Assembly (NCBI GenBank): GCA_943846755.1
Contig: OX044365.1
Location: forward strand, 248,001 to 312,000
DNA length: 64,000 nt
Reading direction: 5' to 3'
Origin: UBA8752 sp002336475
GTDB lineage: Bacteria > Bacteroidota > Bacteroidia > Flavobacteriales_D > Sanyastnellaceae
A program made the translations under genes and the position numbers. Each line of letters opens with the position of its first letter. Position 1 is the stretch's first letter. This document shows, piece after piece, positions 8,835-17,734 of this stretch. The notes under the pieces were generated by a model. That model did no database searches. It was given only the letters and a program-made list of their open reading frames with translations, and was not told the DNA's origin.

Positions 8835-9362
8835 ATGCTTGGCTGTGCCTCATATCGTCATGTTCGCTTGCTCCGCGTCTTGTCCTTGGCAGTGTTGGCA
8901 GGGCTTTCTGTGCCGGCTGTTGCCCAACAGGACAGTGTCTTGTCCAAAGGAGAATCCCGCATGCTATCAGCGTTGATAGAGCGCTTTGTGCCGGTTCCTT
9001 CTGTGGACCGCATTTGGACCGGTGCATTTGTGGCTGCAGCAATCAAATCTGAGGCTTTGAAGGCCACGGTTGATTCTGTTCAGCGGTCGGGCATGTCCGA
9101 AGAGGAGGTGTTGGTCCGGGTGGGTGCATTGCGCATAGAGCAAAAGGCCATCAAGAGCGATCGCAATGCCTTCGTGGCAGGATTTCTTTCTCCTTTGCAG
9201 CAAATGGCCTTGGACAGCATACTGAATCCACCAGCGCCTTCAATCCAGCATTTTGGATTTCACGACAGGCTCAAATGCTTGGTGTGCAAGAAACCCAGTG
9301 AAGGGGCCATTTTTCCTTCGGGTGTGAAGCGTCCCGACCAACTGATGATGCCAAAGCAATGA
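8835..9362 (+). CDS. Small secreted protein of unknown function
   Basis: A 175-residue protein with a clear signal peptide (residues 1 to about 31, ending PAVAQQD). The mature part is mostly helical by composition and ends in a tail with a single CxxC (KCLVCKKPSEG) followed by a Pro/Lys-rich end. I do not recognise the family. The ATG lies 8 bases after the S41 gene, and the stop overlaps the start of the GH92 gene (ATGA), so it is a genuine member of this operon. The CxxC could hold a metal or a disulphide, but nothing else supports a role. Confidence 0.65.
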   Translation: MLGCASYRHVRLLRVLSLAVLAGLSVPAVAQQDSVLSKGESRMLSALIERFVPVPSVDRIWTGAFVAAAIKSEALKATVDSVQRSGMSEEEVLVRVGALRIEQKAIKSDRNAFVAGFLSPLQQMALDSILNPPAPSIQHFGFHDRLKCLVCKKPSEGAIFPSGVKRPDQLMMPKQ

Positions 9363-12300
9363 CCTTTTATTTGCCTTCTTTTCGCAACGATTCGTTGTGC
9401 TTGGCCCTGGTGACCCTGTGTGTTATTGGTTGCGCCCCTGTCCCTGCCCCTCTTTCCCATGAGGTTGATCCGTTCATTGGGACCGGAGGTCATGGACACA
9501 CCTATCCTGGTGCCACTGTCCCCTTTGGTATGGTTCAGGTCAGTCCTGATACACGGTTAGACGGTTGGGATGGTTGTGGGGGCTTTCACATTACCGATGA
9601 TGTGGTCTACGGATTCAGTCATACGCACCTCCAGGGCACAGGAGTCAGCGACTACGGTGATGTGCTGTTGATGCCAACAGTGGGTCAAATGGATACCGGA
9701 AGTGTATGGAGGGACCGCTATCGCGACCGTTTTGAAGAGGGCAGCCAAGAAGCACACGCTGGATATTACCGTTGTGCGCTGGAGCGGAGTGGAATTGATG
9801 TGGAGCTCACGGCTTCTGATCGCGTGGGTTACCACAGGTGGACGTTGGATCAAAAGGACACCCTGCAGCTGGTTGTAGACTTGGCACACCGCGATGAGTT
9901 GATCAATTACGGCATGTATCCGTTGGACGATACGACCCTTGTCGGTCAGCGTGTTTCTGACAACTGGGCAGAGGAGCAGCACGTCTACTTTGCGATGCGT
10001 TTCAATCGTCCTTTTGAGTGGCTGGACCAGATGGCAGAACTGGAGACATCTGAAGTCAACGGCGTTCTAGAGCAAGAGTTGAGTTATGTACCCGTATTTG
10101 CTATGGTATTCAAGGATGTAGTCTCTGTGGAGGCCAGGGTGTCATTGAGTTTTGTAGACATCGATGGAGCGGTTCAAAACCTCAACGAGGAAGCCCCTCA
10201 AGCCAGTGGTTTCGAGGCCGCTCGGACAGCTGCCGAAAAGCGGTGGGACGGGGCGCTTTCCCGCATCGAAATTTCGGAGGACGACAAGGAAGAACGCACG
10301 GTGTTTTACACGGCACTCTACCACAGTTTGACGGTGCCCAACTTGGCCACTGATGTGGACGGTCGGTACCGGGGAACAGATTTGCAAATCCACACGGCAC
10401 CCGAAGGAATGCCGCGCCATACGGTGTTCTCCCTATGGGATACATTTCGTGCCACCCACCCCCTGCTCAATGTGCTTGAGCCCGATCGCACGGAAGTCTT
10501 TATCCAAAACTTCATTGGGATGCACAATGAAGGCGGAAAGCTGCCCATGTGGGAGCTGGCCTCGAATTACACCGGGTGTATGATTGGATACCACGCCGTC
10601 CCAGTGATTGCTGATGCATGGTCCAAAGGATTGCGTGGGTTTGATGCAGATGCAGCTTTGGAAGCCATGGTGGCCGTGGCCACTTCCGATGACCTCGCCA
10701 AGCCCATTTGGGACAGTTTGGGCTATCTCCCCTTGGAAAAGGAAAGTGAGAGCGTATCCAAAACGCTGGAGTATGCCTTTGACGATGCCTGCATTGCATC
10801 GATGGCAAGGGACATGGGCCGGATGGACATTGCGGAACGCTTTGGTCGCAGGGCCCAGGGATGGCGCAATCTTTTCAACCCCAAGAACCAGTTTCTCCAG
10901 CCGCGGTATGGTGCTGCTTGGCGCGAAGCTTTTGATCCTACAGAAGTCACCTTTGAGTACACTGAGGCCAATGGATGGCAATACAACTTCTTTGTGCCGC
11001 ATGACGTGTCCGGTCACATCGAATTGCTCGGTGGTCCTGAGGGCTATGCCCACATGCTCGATAGCATGTTCAATGGTCCGAGTCGCTTGTCGGGGCGCCA
11101 CCAGAGTGACATTACGGGATTGATCGGTCAGTATGCCCATGGCAATGAGCCTTCCCATCACATGGCTTATTTGCCCTCTTTTGTGGGGCATCCAGAGCAA
11201 ACTCAGGCACTGGTTGACAGCATTTGTGATGCGCTGTACACAGCAGAGCCTGATGGGCTGAGTGGCAACGAAGACTGCGGTCAGATGAGCAGTTGGTTCG
11301 TTTGGAGTGCGTTGGGCATGTACCCTGTGACGCCTGGTTCGCCCAAGTATGTGATTGGAACACCACGGTATGATGCGTTTCAGTGGATGCTCCCCAATGG
11401 CAATGTCCTGGAGGTCGAAGTGGACAGGAGCTCTCCAGAAGCAGTGTTTGTTCATGGATTGACCATTGACGGTCTGCCTGTGAACCGCACTTGGGTAGGG
11501 CATGACGAATTGATGGCAGGAGGCCATTGGCATTTTGAGGTTCGCGATGAGCCTGTAGGAGAAGACGGATGGGGAAAGGCACAGTCCGCCTGGCCAGTAG
11601 AGAACTGGACCTTAGGAGATGCCGCGTTTGTCGCTGCTCCTTTTATCGATGCACCGCGCAGCTACTCTGGTGACAGTTTGCTGGTTCCCTTGGGAACGAT
11701 TGACACAGAGGCACAGGTTTGGGTGCGTGTTGTGGAAGACACACCGGAGGCCCGTTCTGTTGGGGCCGACATGAGCGGATTTGTACCTGCGCTGGGGCCT
11801 GTCACGGTGCGGGGAACCCAGGTGGTACAGGTGGTTTCAGAAGACCATGGTTCAAAGAGTGCTGTTGTTTCATCCCGGATTGCACGTGTGAACCCTGATT
11901 TCAGCATCGAGATTCGGGAGCCTTATGCCAACCAATATGCCGCAGGCGGAGACCGTGCATTGATCGATGGCATCCGTGGAGAAGGCGAAGACTTCAGGAC
12001 TGGAGATTGGCAAGGTTTTTATGGAAAGGACGCTTTTGTCACGGTTGATCTGGGGCAAGAATACCGCATTAAATCGCTGAGCGTTGGTGTCTTACAGGAT
12101 GTCAAGTCTTGGATTTGGGCTCCTGAGAAGGTGACTTGCAGAACTTCTCTTGATGGTGTCAGCTTTGTAGACTTTGGCAGTGCATCGACTTCTTTAGAAC
12201 CGGTGGACTACACCCCGCTGACTGAGCGCATTGGGTTTGATGGTGACGCTGTTGCCCGGTATGTGCAAATGGAGCTCAATCAGTTTAATGGGGCCGTCAT

Positions 12301-12385
12301 TCCGGAATGGCATTTGGGGCGCTTGAACCCAACGTGGGTGTTCGCTGATGAATTTGGGTTTGAGATTGAGCCAGTAAAACGATGA
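9359..12385 (+). CDS. GH92 alpha-mannosidase lipoprotein
   Basis: Glycoside hydrolase family 92 enzymes are calcium-dependent exo-alpha-mannosidases that trim mannose from N-glycans and mannans. This 1008-residue protein has a lipoprotein signal (lipobox VIGC, C25), so it is probably anchored to the outer membrane. Family landmarks follow: VDPFIGTGGHGHTYPGATVP at the mature N-terminus, FSHTHLQGTG, WDTFRATHPL, HGNEPSHHMAYLP (NEPSHH at about 596-601) and GNEDCGQMSSWF (D639), which match the conserved GH92 active-site regions. After the catalytic domain, the last 130 or so residues resemble a discoidin/F5-8C carbohydrate-binding module (DLGQEYRIKSLSVG). It overlaps its neighbours by ATGA on both sides. 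Confidence 0.92.
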   Translation: MTFYLPSFRNDSLCLALVTLCVIGCAPVPAPLSHEVDPFIGTGGHGHTYPGATVPFGMVQVSPDTRLDGWDGCGGFHITDDVVYGFSHTHLQGTGVSDYGDVLLMPTVGQMDTGSVWRDRYRDRFEEGSQEAHAGYYRCALERSGIDVELTASDRVGYHRWTLDQKDTLQLVVDLAHRDELINYGMYPLDDTTLVGQRVSDNWAEEQHVYFAMRFNRPFEWLDQMAELETSEVNGVLEQELSYVPVFAMVFKDVVSVEARVSLSFVDIDGAVQNLNEEAPQASGFEAARTAAEKRWDGALSRIEISEDDKEERTVFYTALYHSLTVPNLATDVDGRYRGTDLQIHTAPEGMPRHTVFSLWDTFRATHPLLNVLEPDRTEVFIQNFIGMHNEGGKLPMWELASNYTGCMIGYHAVPVIADAWSKGLRGFDADAALEAMVAVATSDDLAKPIWDSLGYLPLEKESESVSKTLEYAFDDACIASMARDMGRMDIAERFGRRAQGWRNLFNPKNQFLQPRYGAAWREAFDPTEVTFEYTEANGWQYNFFVPHDVSGHIELLGGPEGYAHMLDSMFNGPSRLSGRHQSDITGLIGQYAHGNEPSHHMAYLPSFVGHPEQTQALVDSICDALYTAEPDGLSGNEDCGQMSSWFVWSALGMYPVTPGSPKYVIGTPRYDAFQWMLPNGNVLEVEVDRSSPEAVFVHGLTIDGLPVNRTWVGHDELMAGGHWHFEVRDEPVGEDGWGKAQSAWPVENWTLGDAAFVAAPFIDAPRSYSGDSLLVPLGTIDTEAQVWVRVVEDTPEARSVGADMSGFVPALGPVTVRGTQVVQVVSEDHGSKSAVVSSRIARVNPDFSIEIREPYANQYAAGGDRALIDGIRGEGEDFRTGDWQGFYGKDAFVTVDLGQEYRIKSLSVGVLQDVKSWIWAPEKVTCRTSLDGVSFVDFGSASTSLEPVDYTPLTERIGFDGDAVARYVQMELNQFNGAVIPEWHLGRLNPTWVFADEFGFEIEPVKR

Positions 12386-13575
12386 ATGAAGGGGCTGATT
12401 TTGAGTCACGTGGATTGGCCATGACCACCCCTCACCCACTTGGGGAGCGGATCGTCAAGGCGGAAGGTTGTTGGATAGAGACAGACCAAGGAGAACGTCT
12501 TTTTGACCTGGTGAGTGGCATCGGCGTAAGCGCCCTTGGCCACGGAAACCAGAGGGTGGCTCAGGCATTGCACGACCAGATCGACAAGCATTTGCACGTC
12601 ATGGTGTATGGTGAATACGCACAAGAACCTCAGGATCTCGCGGCCCGCGTATTGTTGGGGACGTTGGGCCAATATGGTTTGGACTCTGTGTATTTCGTAA
12701 ACAGTGGCACTGAGGCCATTGAAGGGGCGATGAAGCTCGCGCGCAGGGTGACGGGCCGCAGTGAAATATTTGGTCTTACTGGCGGCTATCATGGAGCAAC
12801 CACTGGTGCATTGAGTTTGTCTACCCCCTCCTTCCGACGCGATGCATTTTTACCGCTATTGCCTGAGGTGGGGCATTTGCCGTTTGGGGAAATGGAGGGC
12901 CTGCAGCACATTACAAGCCGCACAGCGGCAGTGTTTGCAGAAACGGTCCAAGGCGATGCAGGAATTCGGCCCCTTTCTGAATCCTATTTCAGTGCGCTTC
13001 GCAAAAGGTGTGACGAAACTGGAGCATTGTTGGTGTTGGATGAAATCCAGTGTGGTCTGGGCCGTACAGGCCACCTTCATGCATTTGAAGCTCATGGAAT
13101 TGCACCTGATGTACTGGTGTTGGGCAAGGCTTTGGGGGGCGGGATGCCCATGGGAGCTTTTGTTTCCTCCAAAGGCCGCATGGCCCGACTGAGAGAGCAT
13201 CCCAAGCTCGGCCACATCACCACATTTGGGGGGCATCCGATGGCGTGTGCTGCATGTGCAGCTTTCCTGCAAGAGCTCGAAACGGTCAACTTGGGTGCGG
13301 TTCAGTCCCAGGGCTTGCAGTGGAAGGCTGCTCTAGGGGCTCACCCAGCGGTGGTTGAAGTCCGAGGTTCAGGGCATTTCTTAGGCGTAGACCTCGATGG
13401 TCCCGAACGCGTCACGGCTTTGGTCGGAGCGGCACGCAAGAGGGGGCTTGTCCTTTTTTGGTTCCTCAGCCGGCCCCAAGGATTCCGAATTGCACCTCCC
13501 TTAACAGCAGGCAAATCCGAGCTGGATGCTGCGTTGGTGCAGTTGTTGGAAGCACTGGATGAAGTGGCGGGATAA
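12382..13575 (+). CDS. Class III pyridoxal-phosphate aminotransferase
   Basis: A 397-residue fold-type I, class III transaminase of the acetylornithine/ornithine/4-aminobutyrate group. It shows the PLP-phosphate segment NSGTEAIEGAMKLAR, the ring-stacking GGYHGATTGALS, the PLP-nitrogen Asp in LVLDEIQCGLGRTG and the Schiff-base lysine K249 in LGKALGGGMPMGAF. The sequence alone does not settle the amino donor; acetylornithine-type or a broad aspartate-aminotransferase-family role are both possible. The ATG at 12382 overlaps the GH92 stop (ATGA); a second ATG at 12421 gives a more standard N-terminus. It is the last gene of the paaZ operon. Confidence 0.85.
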   Translation: MNEGADFESRGLAMTTPHPLGERIVKAEGCWIETDQGERLFDLVSGIGVSALGHGNQRVAQALHDQIDKHLHVMVYGEYAQEPQDLAARVLLGTLGQYGLDSVYFVNSGTEAIEGAMKLARRVTGRSEIFGLTGGYHGATTGALSLSTPSFRRDAFLPLLPEVGHLPFGEMEGLQHITSRTAAVFAETVQGDAGIRPLSESYFSALRKRCDETGALLVLDEIQCGLGRTGHLHAFEAHGIAPDVLVLGKALGGGMPMGAFVSSKGRMARLREHPKLGHITTFGGHPMACAACAAFLQELETVNLGAVQSQGLQWKAALGAHPAVVEVRGSGHFLGVDLDGPERVTALVGAARKRGLVLFWFLSRPQGFRIAPPLTAGKSELDAALVQLLEALDEVAG

Positions 13576-13603
13576 GTCTGCGCTTTGTCCCCAGGCATCT
13601 GGC

Positions 13604-14467
13604 CTAAGCTAAAAATTGCCCCAGACGTTCCGCCGACTGTTTGGCTTCTGGTAAGATGTCAGGTAACAACTGCCAGCCATGGTGGGCTTTGGGCTCTTCA
13701 TGTGTTGAGAGTGCGACTCCGGCAGCTTTTAGTTTTGAAGCGAGCAATTGAGCATCGGCATTCAGCAATTCGTTGGATGCACTTTCTATGTAGACTTTGC
13801 CCAGTGTCGCCAAGGAGGCGCTGGAAGCGAGCACAGGACTGCACTCTGGGTTGGTCGCCGCTTCTCCTCCGAGGTACAAACTGGCGTATTCCCTCAAGTC
13901 TTCGCGGTCGAATGCGCTGTGTTCTGCGATGTTGATGGCGGATGAAGCCCCGTCTACCCTGAGGTCTACCCATGGTGAAAGCAGGGCCAAACGGTCGCTG
14001 TTTTGGCGGCGAAGGGCCCATGCCAAAGCTAAATTTCCACCAGCGGAATCGCCCACGATGTCCAATGGTTCTTCAACTGGAATGCGATCCAGTGCGCGGT
14101 GGGCTGATGGAAACGGGTGTTCGGGAGCGAGTGGGTAATCGGGGAGCCAAATTTCCCTGCCTGTAATGGCCGCCAATGCACCTGCTGCAGCCCTGTGGGT
14201 GCGCGGAGAGCAAAACGCGAATCCTCCACCGTGGATCCATACAATGGGCGGTGCATCTGTGCGTCCGCCTTTTCTGGAGACGCATTCGGTGGTCATTCCG
14301 TGCCAATTCCAAGATCGGACCACGAGGTCCTTGGGCGGAAAGTAAAGCCGGGCCAAGGTGTCTGCAGCGAGCCTCCATTGGGCAGGTGTGGCATCCAAGA
14401 CCTCGTGGCGCAACAGCCTCACAGCCACGTGGTATCCAGAAATCACGCGGTGAACCAGGTCATTCAT
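13604..14467 (-). CDS. Alpha/beta hydrolase, HSL-type esterase
   Basis: A 287-residue cytoplasmic esterase/lipase-like hydrolase of the hormone-sensitive lipase group. It has the oxyanion motif HGGG (79-82), the nucleophile elbow GDSAGG with S141, and a C-terminal histidine in AHHGWQLL. The lid-type segment YPLAPEHPFPSA is also characteristic. The substrate is unknown; short-chain esters are usual for the family. The start at 14467 gives an 8-nt overlap with the stop of the upstream carboxypeptidase gene, which argues for coupling. An upstream in-frame start at 14575 would place 36 extra residues inside that gene. Confidence 0.85.
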   Translation of the reverse strand: MNDLVHRVISGYHVAVRLLRHEVLDATPAQWRLAADTLARLYFPPKDLVVRSWNWHGMTTECVSRKGGRTDAPPIVWIHGGGFAFCSPRTHRAAAGALAAITGREIWLPDYPLAPEHPFPSAHRALDRIPVEEPLDIVGDSAGGNLALAWALRRQNSDRLALLSPWVDLRVDGASSAINIAEHSAFDREDLREYASLYLGGEAATNPECSPVLASSASLATLGKVYIESASNELLNADAQLLASKLKAAGVALSTHEEPKAHHGWQLLPDILPEAKQSAERLGQFLA

Positions 14468-16217
14468 TGAAGGGAATGGATTGGTTCTTGGGAATGCTGA
14501 AGATGGGGTATCTGGCAGGAGTCTGTTCGAAGTGATCTGATCTTTTGTAGAGCCAATCCAATTGTTGACGGGCACTCCAGGTGTCCCCTCCCCGCCCCTT
14601 GGACGTTCGGATGGCCTCGAACTCAGATTTGAGCGATGGGTTGGATTTCAAGAGGGCTTCTGCTGTTTCCTCGAAAACGTAGGAGGAGAAGTACTCTTTT
14701 TGTTGGAGCGTGCTGTCAAAGAAATTCCAAGCCATGAAGGCATCGACAGCTTCAGGTGATAGGGTTTCGACCAAATACCGGGCGGCGGCCTGGTCCAAGG
14801 GAACCACCCAATCGCCCGCAAAGAGTTGTACTTCTTCCATGGAACGGCTGACGGCTTCGATGGAGCGGTAATGGTGACCTTCGTATGGCCTGTTGAGCGC
14901 GGAGTGGCGATCTATACGGGCCACTTCGAGCAACATCAGGGTGTCCTTTGGAACAGTTGAGTAGCGGACGCCATTGGCCTTTAGCCTTTCGATCACATGG
15001 CGCCAAGCTTGGGGCACCACAAAAGCGTTGGGGACTGGAGCAGATTGACTCGCCTTGAAGGTGTGGAGGTAGTCGATGCTGCGCATGTATGGAGCATCGT
15101 GGTCGTATTTCAGTCGCCGCTCTCCGGTCACATTGCTCCATTCATATCGGGCCTCATATCCTGGGAAATCCAAGGCGTCCACAGCGTTGGTGTCGAGCTC
15201 CCATGCCACCGGAGCATTGTCGAGCGCAAGAAATGCCTCTTGTTGGGCGCGTTTTCTCTCTTGTAAGGCCTCTGCCTTTGACATTGCCGCTTCAAGTAGC
15301 ACTTCCAAAAACATCCGGGTATTTCGGACGCGGTCCGCAAAAGGCTTGAGCATATGGGCCTCGGTAGTGAAGCCGATGGCGTGGTGCAAAGCGCCATATC
15401 CGGTAGAGTAACGCGGTGTTTCCAAAAAGTCTGATATCCCACCATCGGGCGTGGCTTCTATGCTGTTCACGTATGGCACCATGGGTTCACCGCGTTGGGC
15501 CATCCCGGCATACAGCAGGGGTGTGAACTCAGCTTCTAACCAAGCGCCGAGTGGCCCGCCGAGTTTGTCGGGTTGGGTGGTGATCAGGGTCAATGTCGCT
15601 TGGTAGTCCGCGCCATTGGAGGTGTGAGTGTCCACAAAGATGTCTGGCAAAAAGCTCGAGAACATCTGATTGAATGACAATGCGTTACGGCTGTCGCACT
15701 TGATGAAATCTCGGTTGAGGTCGAGGTTGCGGGCGTTGCCACGAAATCCGTATTCTTCTGGTCCATCTTGGTTTGCACGGGTACAGCAATTGCGTCGAAG
15801 CCCACCGCCAATGTTGTACATCGGGACGATGCCAATGTGCACCCCTTGCGGCAGGCCCTCGGGATTCTCGAGCAATGCCGAGGCCCATTGCAGACTGGCA
15901 TTGACGCCACACGGTTCGCCAGGGTGAATCGCATTGTTGACCAGGATGCGCAGGTCAGCGGTATCTGGCCCCAATGTGAACAGATGCAACGGTCTGCCTG
16001 CGTCCGACGTTCCAAAAACGTTGAGGGCCGCATGTTCGGGGTAGGTTTCTGCCAGCGCTGCATAGGCATCAATGGCTTCTCCCCATGTGGGGGTGGTGTT
16101 CGATTCGATTGGGGCTTGCGCGCGCAAATGAGGGCTTAGGTCAAGCCAACACATGAGGCCCAATAACAGGGGCCAAACGCGACGAAGACGAATCGGACCA
16201 TCTTGGAGCAGGTTCAT
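14460..16217 (-). CDS. M14-family zinc carboxypeptidase, secreted
   Basis: A 585-residue metallocarboxypeptidase with an N-terminal signal or anchor (RRVWPLLLGLMCWLDLSPHLRAQA). The zinc ligands appear as H98 and E101 in NAIHPGEP and the later histidine in VDTHTSNG. The substrate-binding segment RNLDLNRDF and the proposed catalytic Glu in GFTTEAHML are present. Family members remove C-terminal residues from peptides or act on cell-wall peptides. The C-terminal 250 residues do not resemble a sorting domain. The start at 16217 is preferred because the alternative at 16244 would overlap the start codon of the divergent yqgE-type gene. Confidence 0.88.
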   Translation of the reverse strand: MNLLQDGPIRLRRVWPLLLGLMCWLDLSPHLRAQAPIESNTTPTWGEAIDAYAALAETYPEHAALNVFGTSDAGRPLHLFTLGPDTADLRILVNNAIHPGEPCGVNASLQWASALLENPEGLPQGVHIGIVPMYNIGGGLRRNCCTRANQDGPEEYGFRGNARNLDLNRDFIKCDSRNALSFNQMFSSFLPDIFVDTHTSNGADYQATLTLITTQPDKLGGPLGAWLEAEFTPLLYAGMAQRGEPMVPYVNSIEATPDGGISDFLETPRYSTGYGALHHAIGFTTEAHMLKPFADRVRNTRMFLEVLLEAAMSKAEALQERKRAQQEAFLALDNAPVAWELDTNAVDALDFPGYEARYEWSNVTGERRLKYDHDAPYMRSIDYLHTFKASQSAPVPNAFVVPQAWRHVIERLKANGVRYSTVPKDTLMLLEVARIDRHSALNRPYEGHHYRSIEAVSRSMEEVQLFAGDWVVPLDQAAARYLVETLSPEAVDAFMAWNFFDSTLQQKEYFSSYVFEETAEALLKSNPSLKSEFEAIRTSKGRGGDTWSARQQLDWLYKRSDHFEQTPARYPIFSIPKNQSIPFNE

Positions 16218-16242
16218 GAGGTCAAAAGTGAGAAATTGCAAC

Positions 16243-16833
16243 ATGGAATTCGTCCCACCATCAGACGCAAAACCAAGAACAGGACAATTTTTGTTGTCTG
16301 AGCCCTTTATGTCCGACGCTTGGTTCGGCAGAAAGGTGGTCTTTCTGTGCGATCATGATGGCGATGGCTCTCTGGGATTTGTGCTCGATCATTTCACGGA
16401 CAGGTCCTTGAGATCAGTGATGAGTGATGCAGAGGATTGGCCATTGCAGCAGTCCGTAGCTGTGGGAGGCCCGGTTCACAATGACAGCTTGTTTTATCTG
16501 CACCGCATGGGAGATGTAGTCTCTGGGGCGTTGCCGGTATTGCCAGGATTGTGGCTAGGGGGAGACTTTGATGAACTGAAAGCCGGCTTGTCTACCGGGC
16601 GATACAGCGACCAAGATGTTCGCTTCTTTGTCGGATACAGTGGATGGACTCCGGGCCAATTGGATTCAGAAATGCGTGAAAAAAGCTGGTATGTGCACGA
16701 TGCGCCTTTAGAAGTTAAGCTCGAGGCCATTTTCAACCCTCCCGAAGAAGGGCTGTGGCGCAGCATGCTCGCTTCAAAGGGGCCAGGTCATGCAAGGGCG
16801 AGCATGCTGCCTGTGGACCCCAGCCTCAATTGA
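16243..16833 (+). CDS. YqgE/AlgH family protein
   Basis: A 196-residue member of the YqgE/AlgH (DUF179) family. The alignment starts at QFLLSEPFMSDAWFGRKVVFLCDHDGDGSLGFVLDH, matching the FLIAMP...FxxSVVYICEHxxxGAMGxVxN region of E. coli YqgE, with GGPV near residue 77 and FVGYSGWTPGQLDSEM downstream, both hallmark stretches. The biochemical function of the family is unclear despite its wide distribution. The start at 16243 is set by this alignment. Only 25 bases separate it from the divergent carboxypeptidase gene, so the promoters must overlap the coding ends. Confidence 0.9.
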   Translation: MEFVPPSDAKPRTGQFLLSEPFMSDAWFGRKVVFLCDHDGDGSLGFVLDHFTDRSLRSVMSDAEDWPLQQSVAVGGPVHNDSLFYLHRMGDVVSGALPVLPGLWLGGDFDELKAGLSTGRYSDQDVRFFVGYSGWTPGQLDSEMREKSWYVHDAPLEVKLEAIFNPPEEGLWRSMLASKGPGHARASMLPVDPSLN

Positions 16834-16842
16834 AGGAGGCTT

Positions 16843-17679
16843 TTACTTGAATGCCCAACGGGTGCGGTAGCCAGAATGGCGCCTCACATTGAACACCCTT
16901 CCGCCATCCAGCAGCAGGTATTGTCCTTTGATGGCCATGAGTGTTCCTTCGATCAACGGGACCTTGTCCAAGGTGACTGAAGTGACTTTGTCGGGAAAGG
17001 CAACGCACGGGAATTGAATGTGGTGAACCGTGTCGTCTTCGGACATGAAGTCTTCAAAAGCGGGAGGACATTGCTCAAAGGCTTCATCCTTGGCCGAGCG
17101 CAATGCCTCTTCTAGCGCAGTCAAGCTTGGGTTTCCTGCGGTCAGCATGGCCCTCCATTGGGTCTTGTCTGCGAAGTGCTCTTTCATGGCTACCTCAATG
17201 AGTCCAGCCAATTGACGGTAAGGCGTTTCTGCAAGGAGTATGGCACCTGATGCGCCCTGATCAATCCAACGGTAGGGCACTTGTGTGGCCCTTGTGACCC
17301 CTACTTTGATGCCGCCGGTATAGCTTAAATAGACAACATGGGGCTGGTTGTGGTGTGCCTCTTCCCAAGCGGCATCGCGGAGTGCGACACCTTCATGGAT
17401 GCGGCTGAGTTCAGGCCGGATGATGCTTTCGACGGCCAACGGGGACGATTGGAAGGCGTCAAAAGACATGCCGTCACCGTAAGTCTTGCGGATGGACTTT
17501 CCAGAAACCGTGCAATGGATCTTGCCCAGGTGTTCGATGCGGATGTCTTGACCTACTGCTGAATTGATTTCAAAGCCATCCAAAGGGTCCAAAATGTCCT
17601 TCGCTGACCAGGTGTACTGGACATTGCCTGAAGGGTTCAGCGCGCTATTCAACTTTCGAATGTTCCCTTCTCCTCTCAT
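16843..17679 (-). CDS. DUF2797 family protein
   Basis: A 278-residue protein that I place in the DUF2797 family from its layout. The pattern is an N-terminal YTWSAKDI region, a central VYLSYTGGIKVGVTRATQVPYRWIDQGASGAI block (typical of the family, somewhat like a GIY-YIG-like VGITR strand), and a C-terminal IKGQYLLLDGGRVFNVRRHSGY. The function is unknown. The start at 17679 is chosen because further upstream in-frame ATGs would invade the promoter of the divergent T9SS gene. It converges with the yqgE-type gene, with 9 bases between the stops. Confidence 0.75.
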   Translation of the reverse strand: MRGEGNIRKLNSALNPSGNVQYTWSAKDILDPLDGFEINSAVGQDIRIEHLGKIHCTVSGKSIRKTYGDGMSFDAFQSSPLAVESIIRPELSRIHEGVALRDAAWEEAHHNQPHVVYLSYTGGIKVGVTRATQVPYRWIDQGASGAILLAETPYRQLAGLIEVAMKEHFADKTQWRAMLTAGNPSLTALEEALRSAKDEAFEQCPPAFEDFMSEDDTVHHIQFPCVAFPDKVTSVTLDKVPLIEGTLMAIKGQYLLLDGGRVFNVRRHSGYRTRWAFK

Positions 17680-17686
17680 GGTCTTC

Positions 17687-17716
17687 TTGTTATTGTGCGA
17701 GGTTCTGCTAATTTTC
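17687..17716 (+). promoter_or_regulatory. Bacteroidota-type promoter for the T9SS gene at 17735
   Basis: TTG at 17687-17689 and TAATTTTC at 17709-17716 (consensus TAnnTTTG, one mismatch) are separated by 19 bases, close to the Bacteroidota -33/-7 spacing. The -7 element ends 18 bases before the ATG. Confidence 0.45.
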
Positions 17717-17734
17717 CGAAAATCAAAACAAAGC

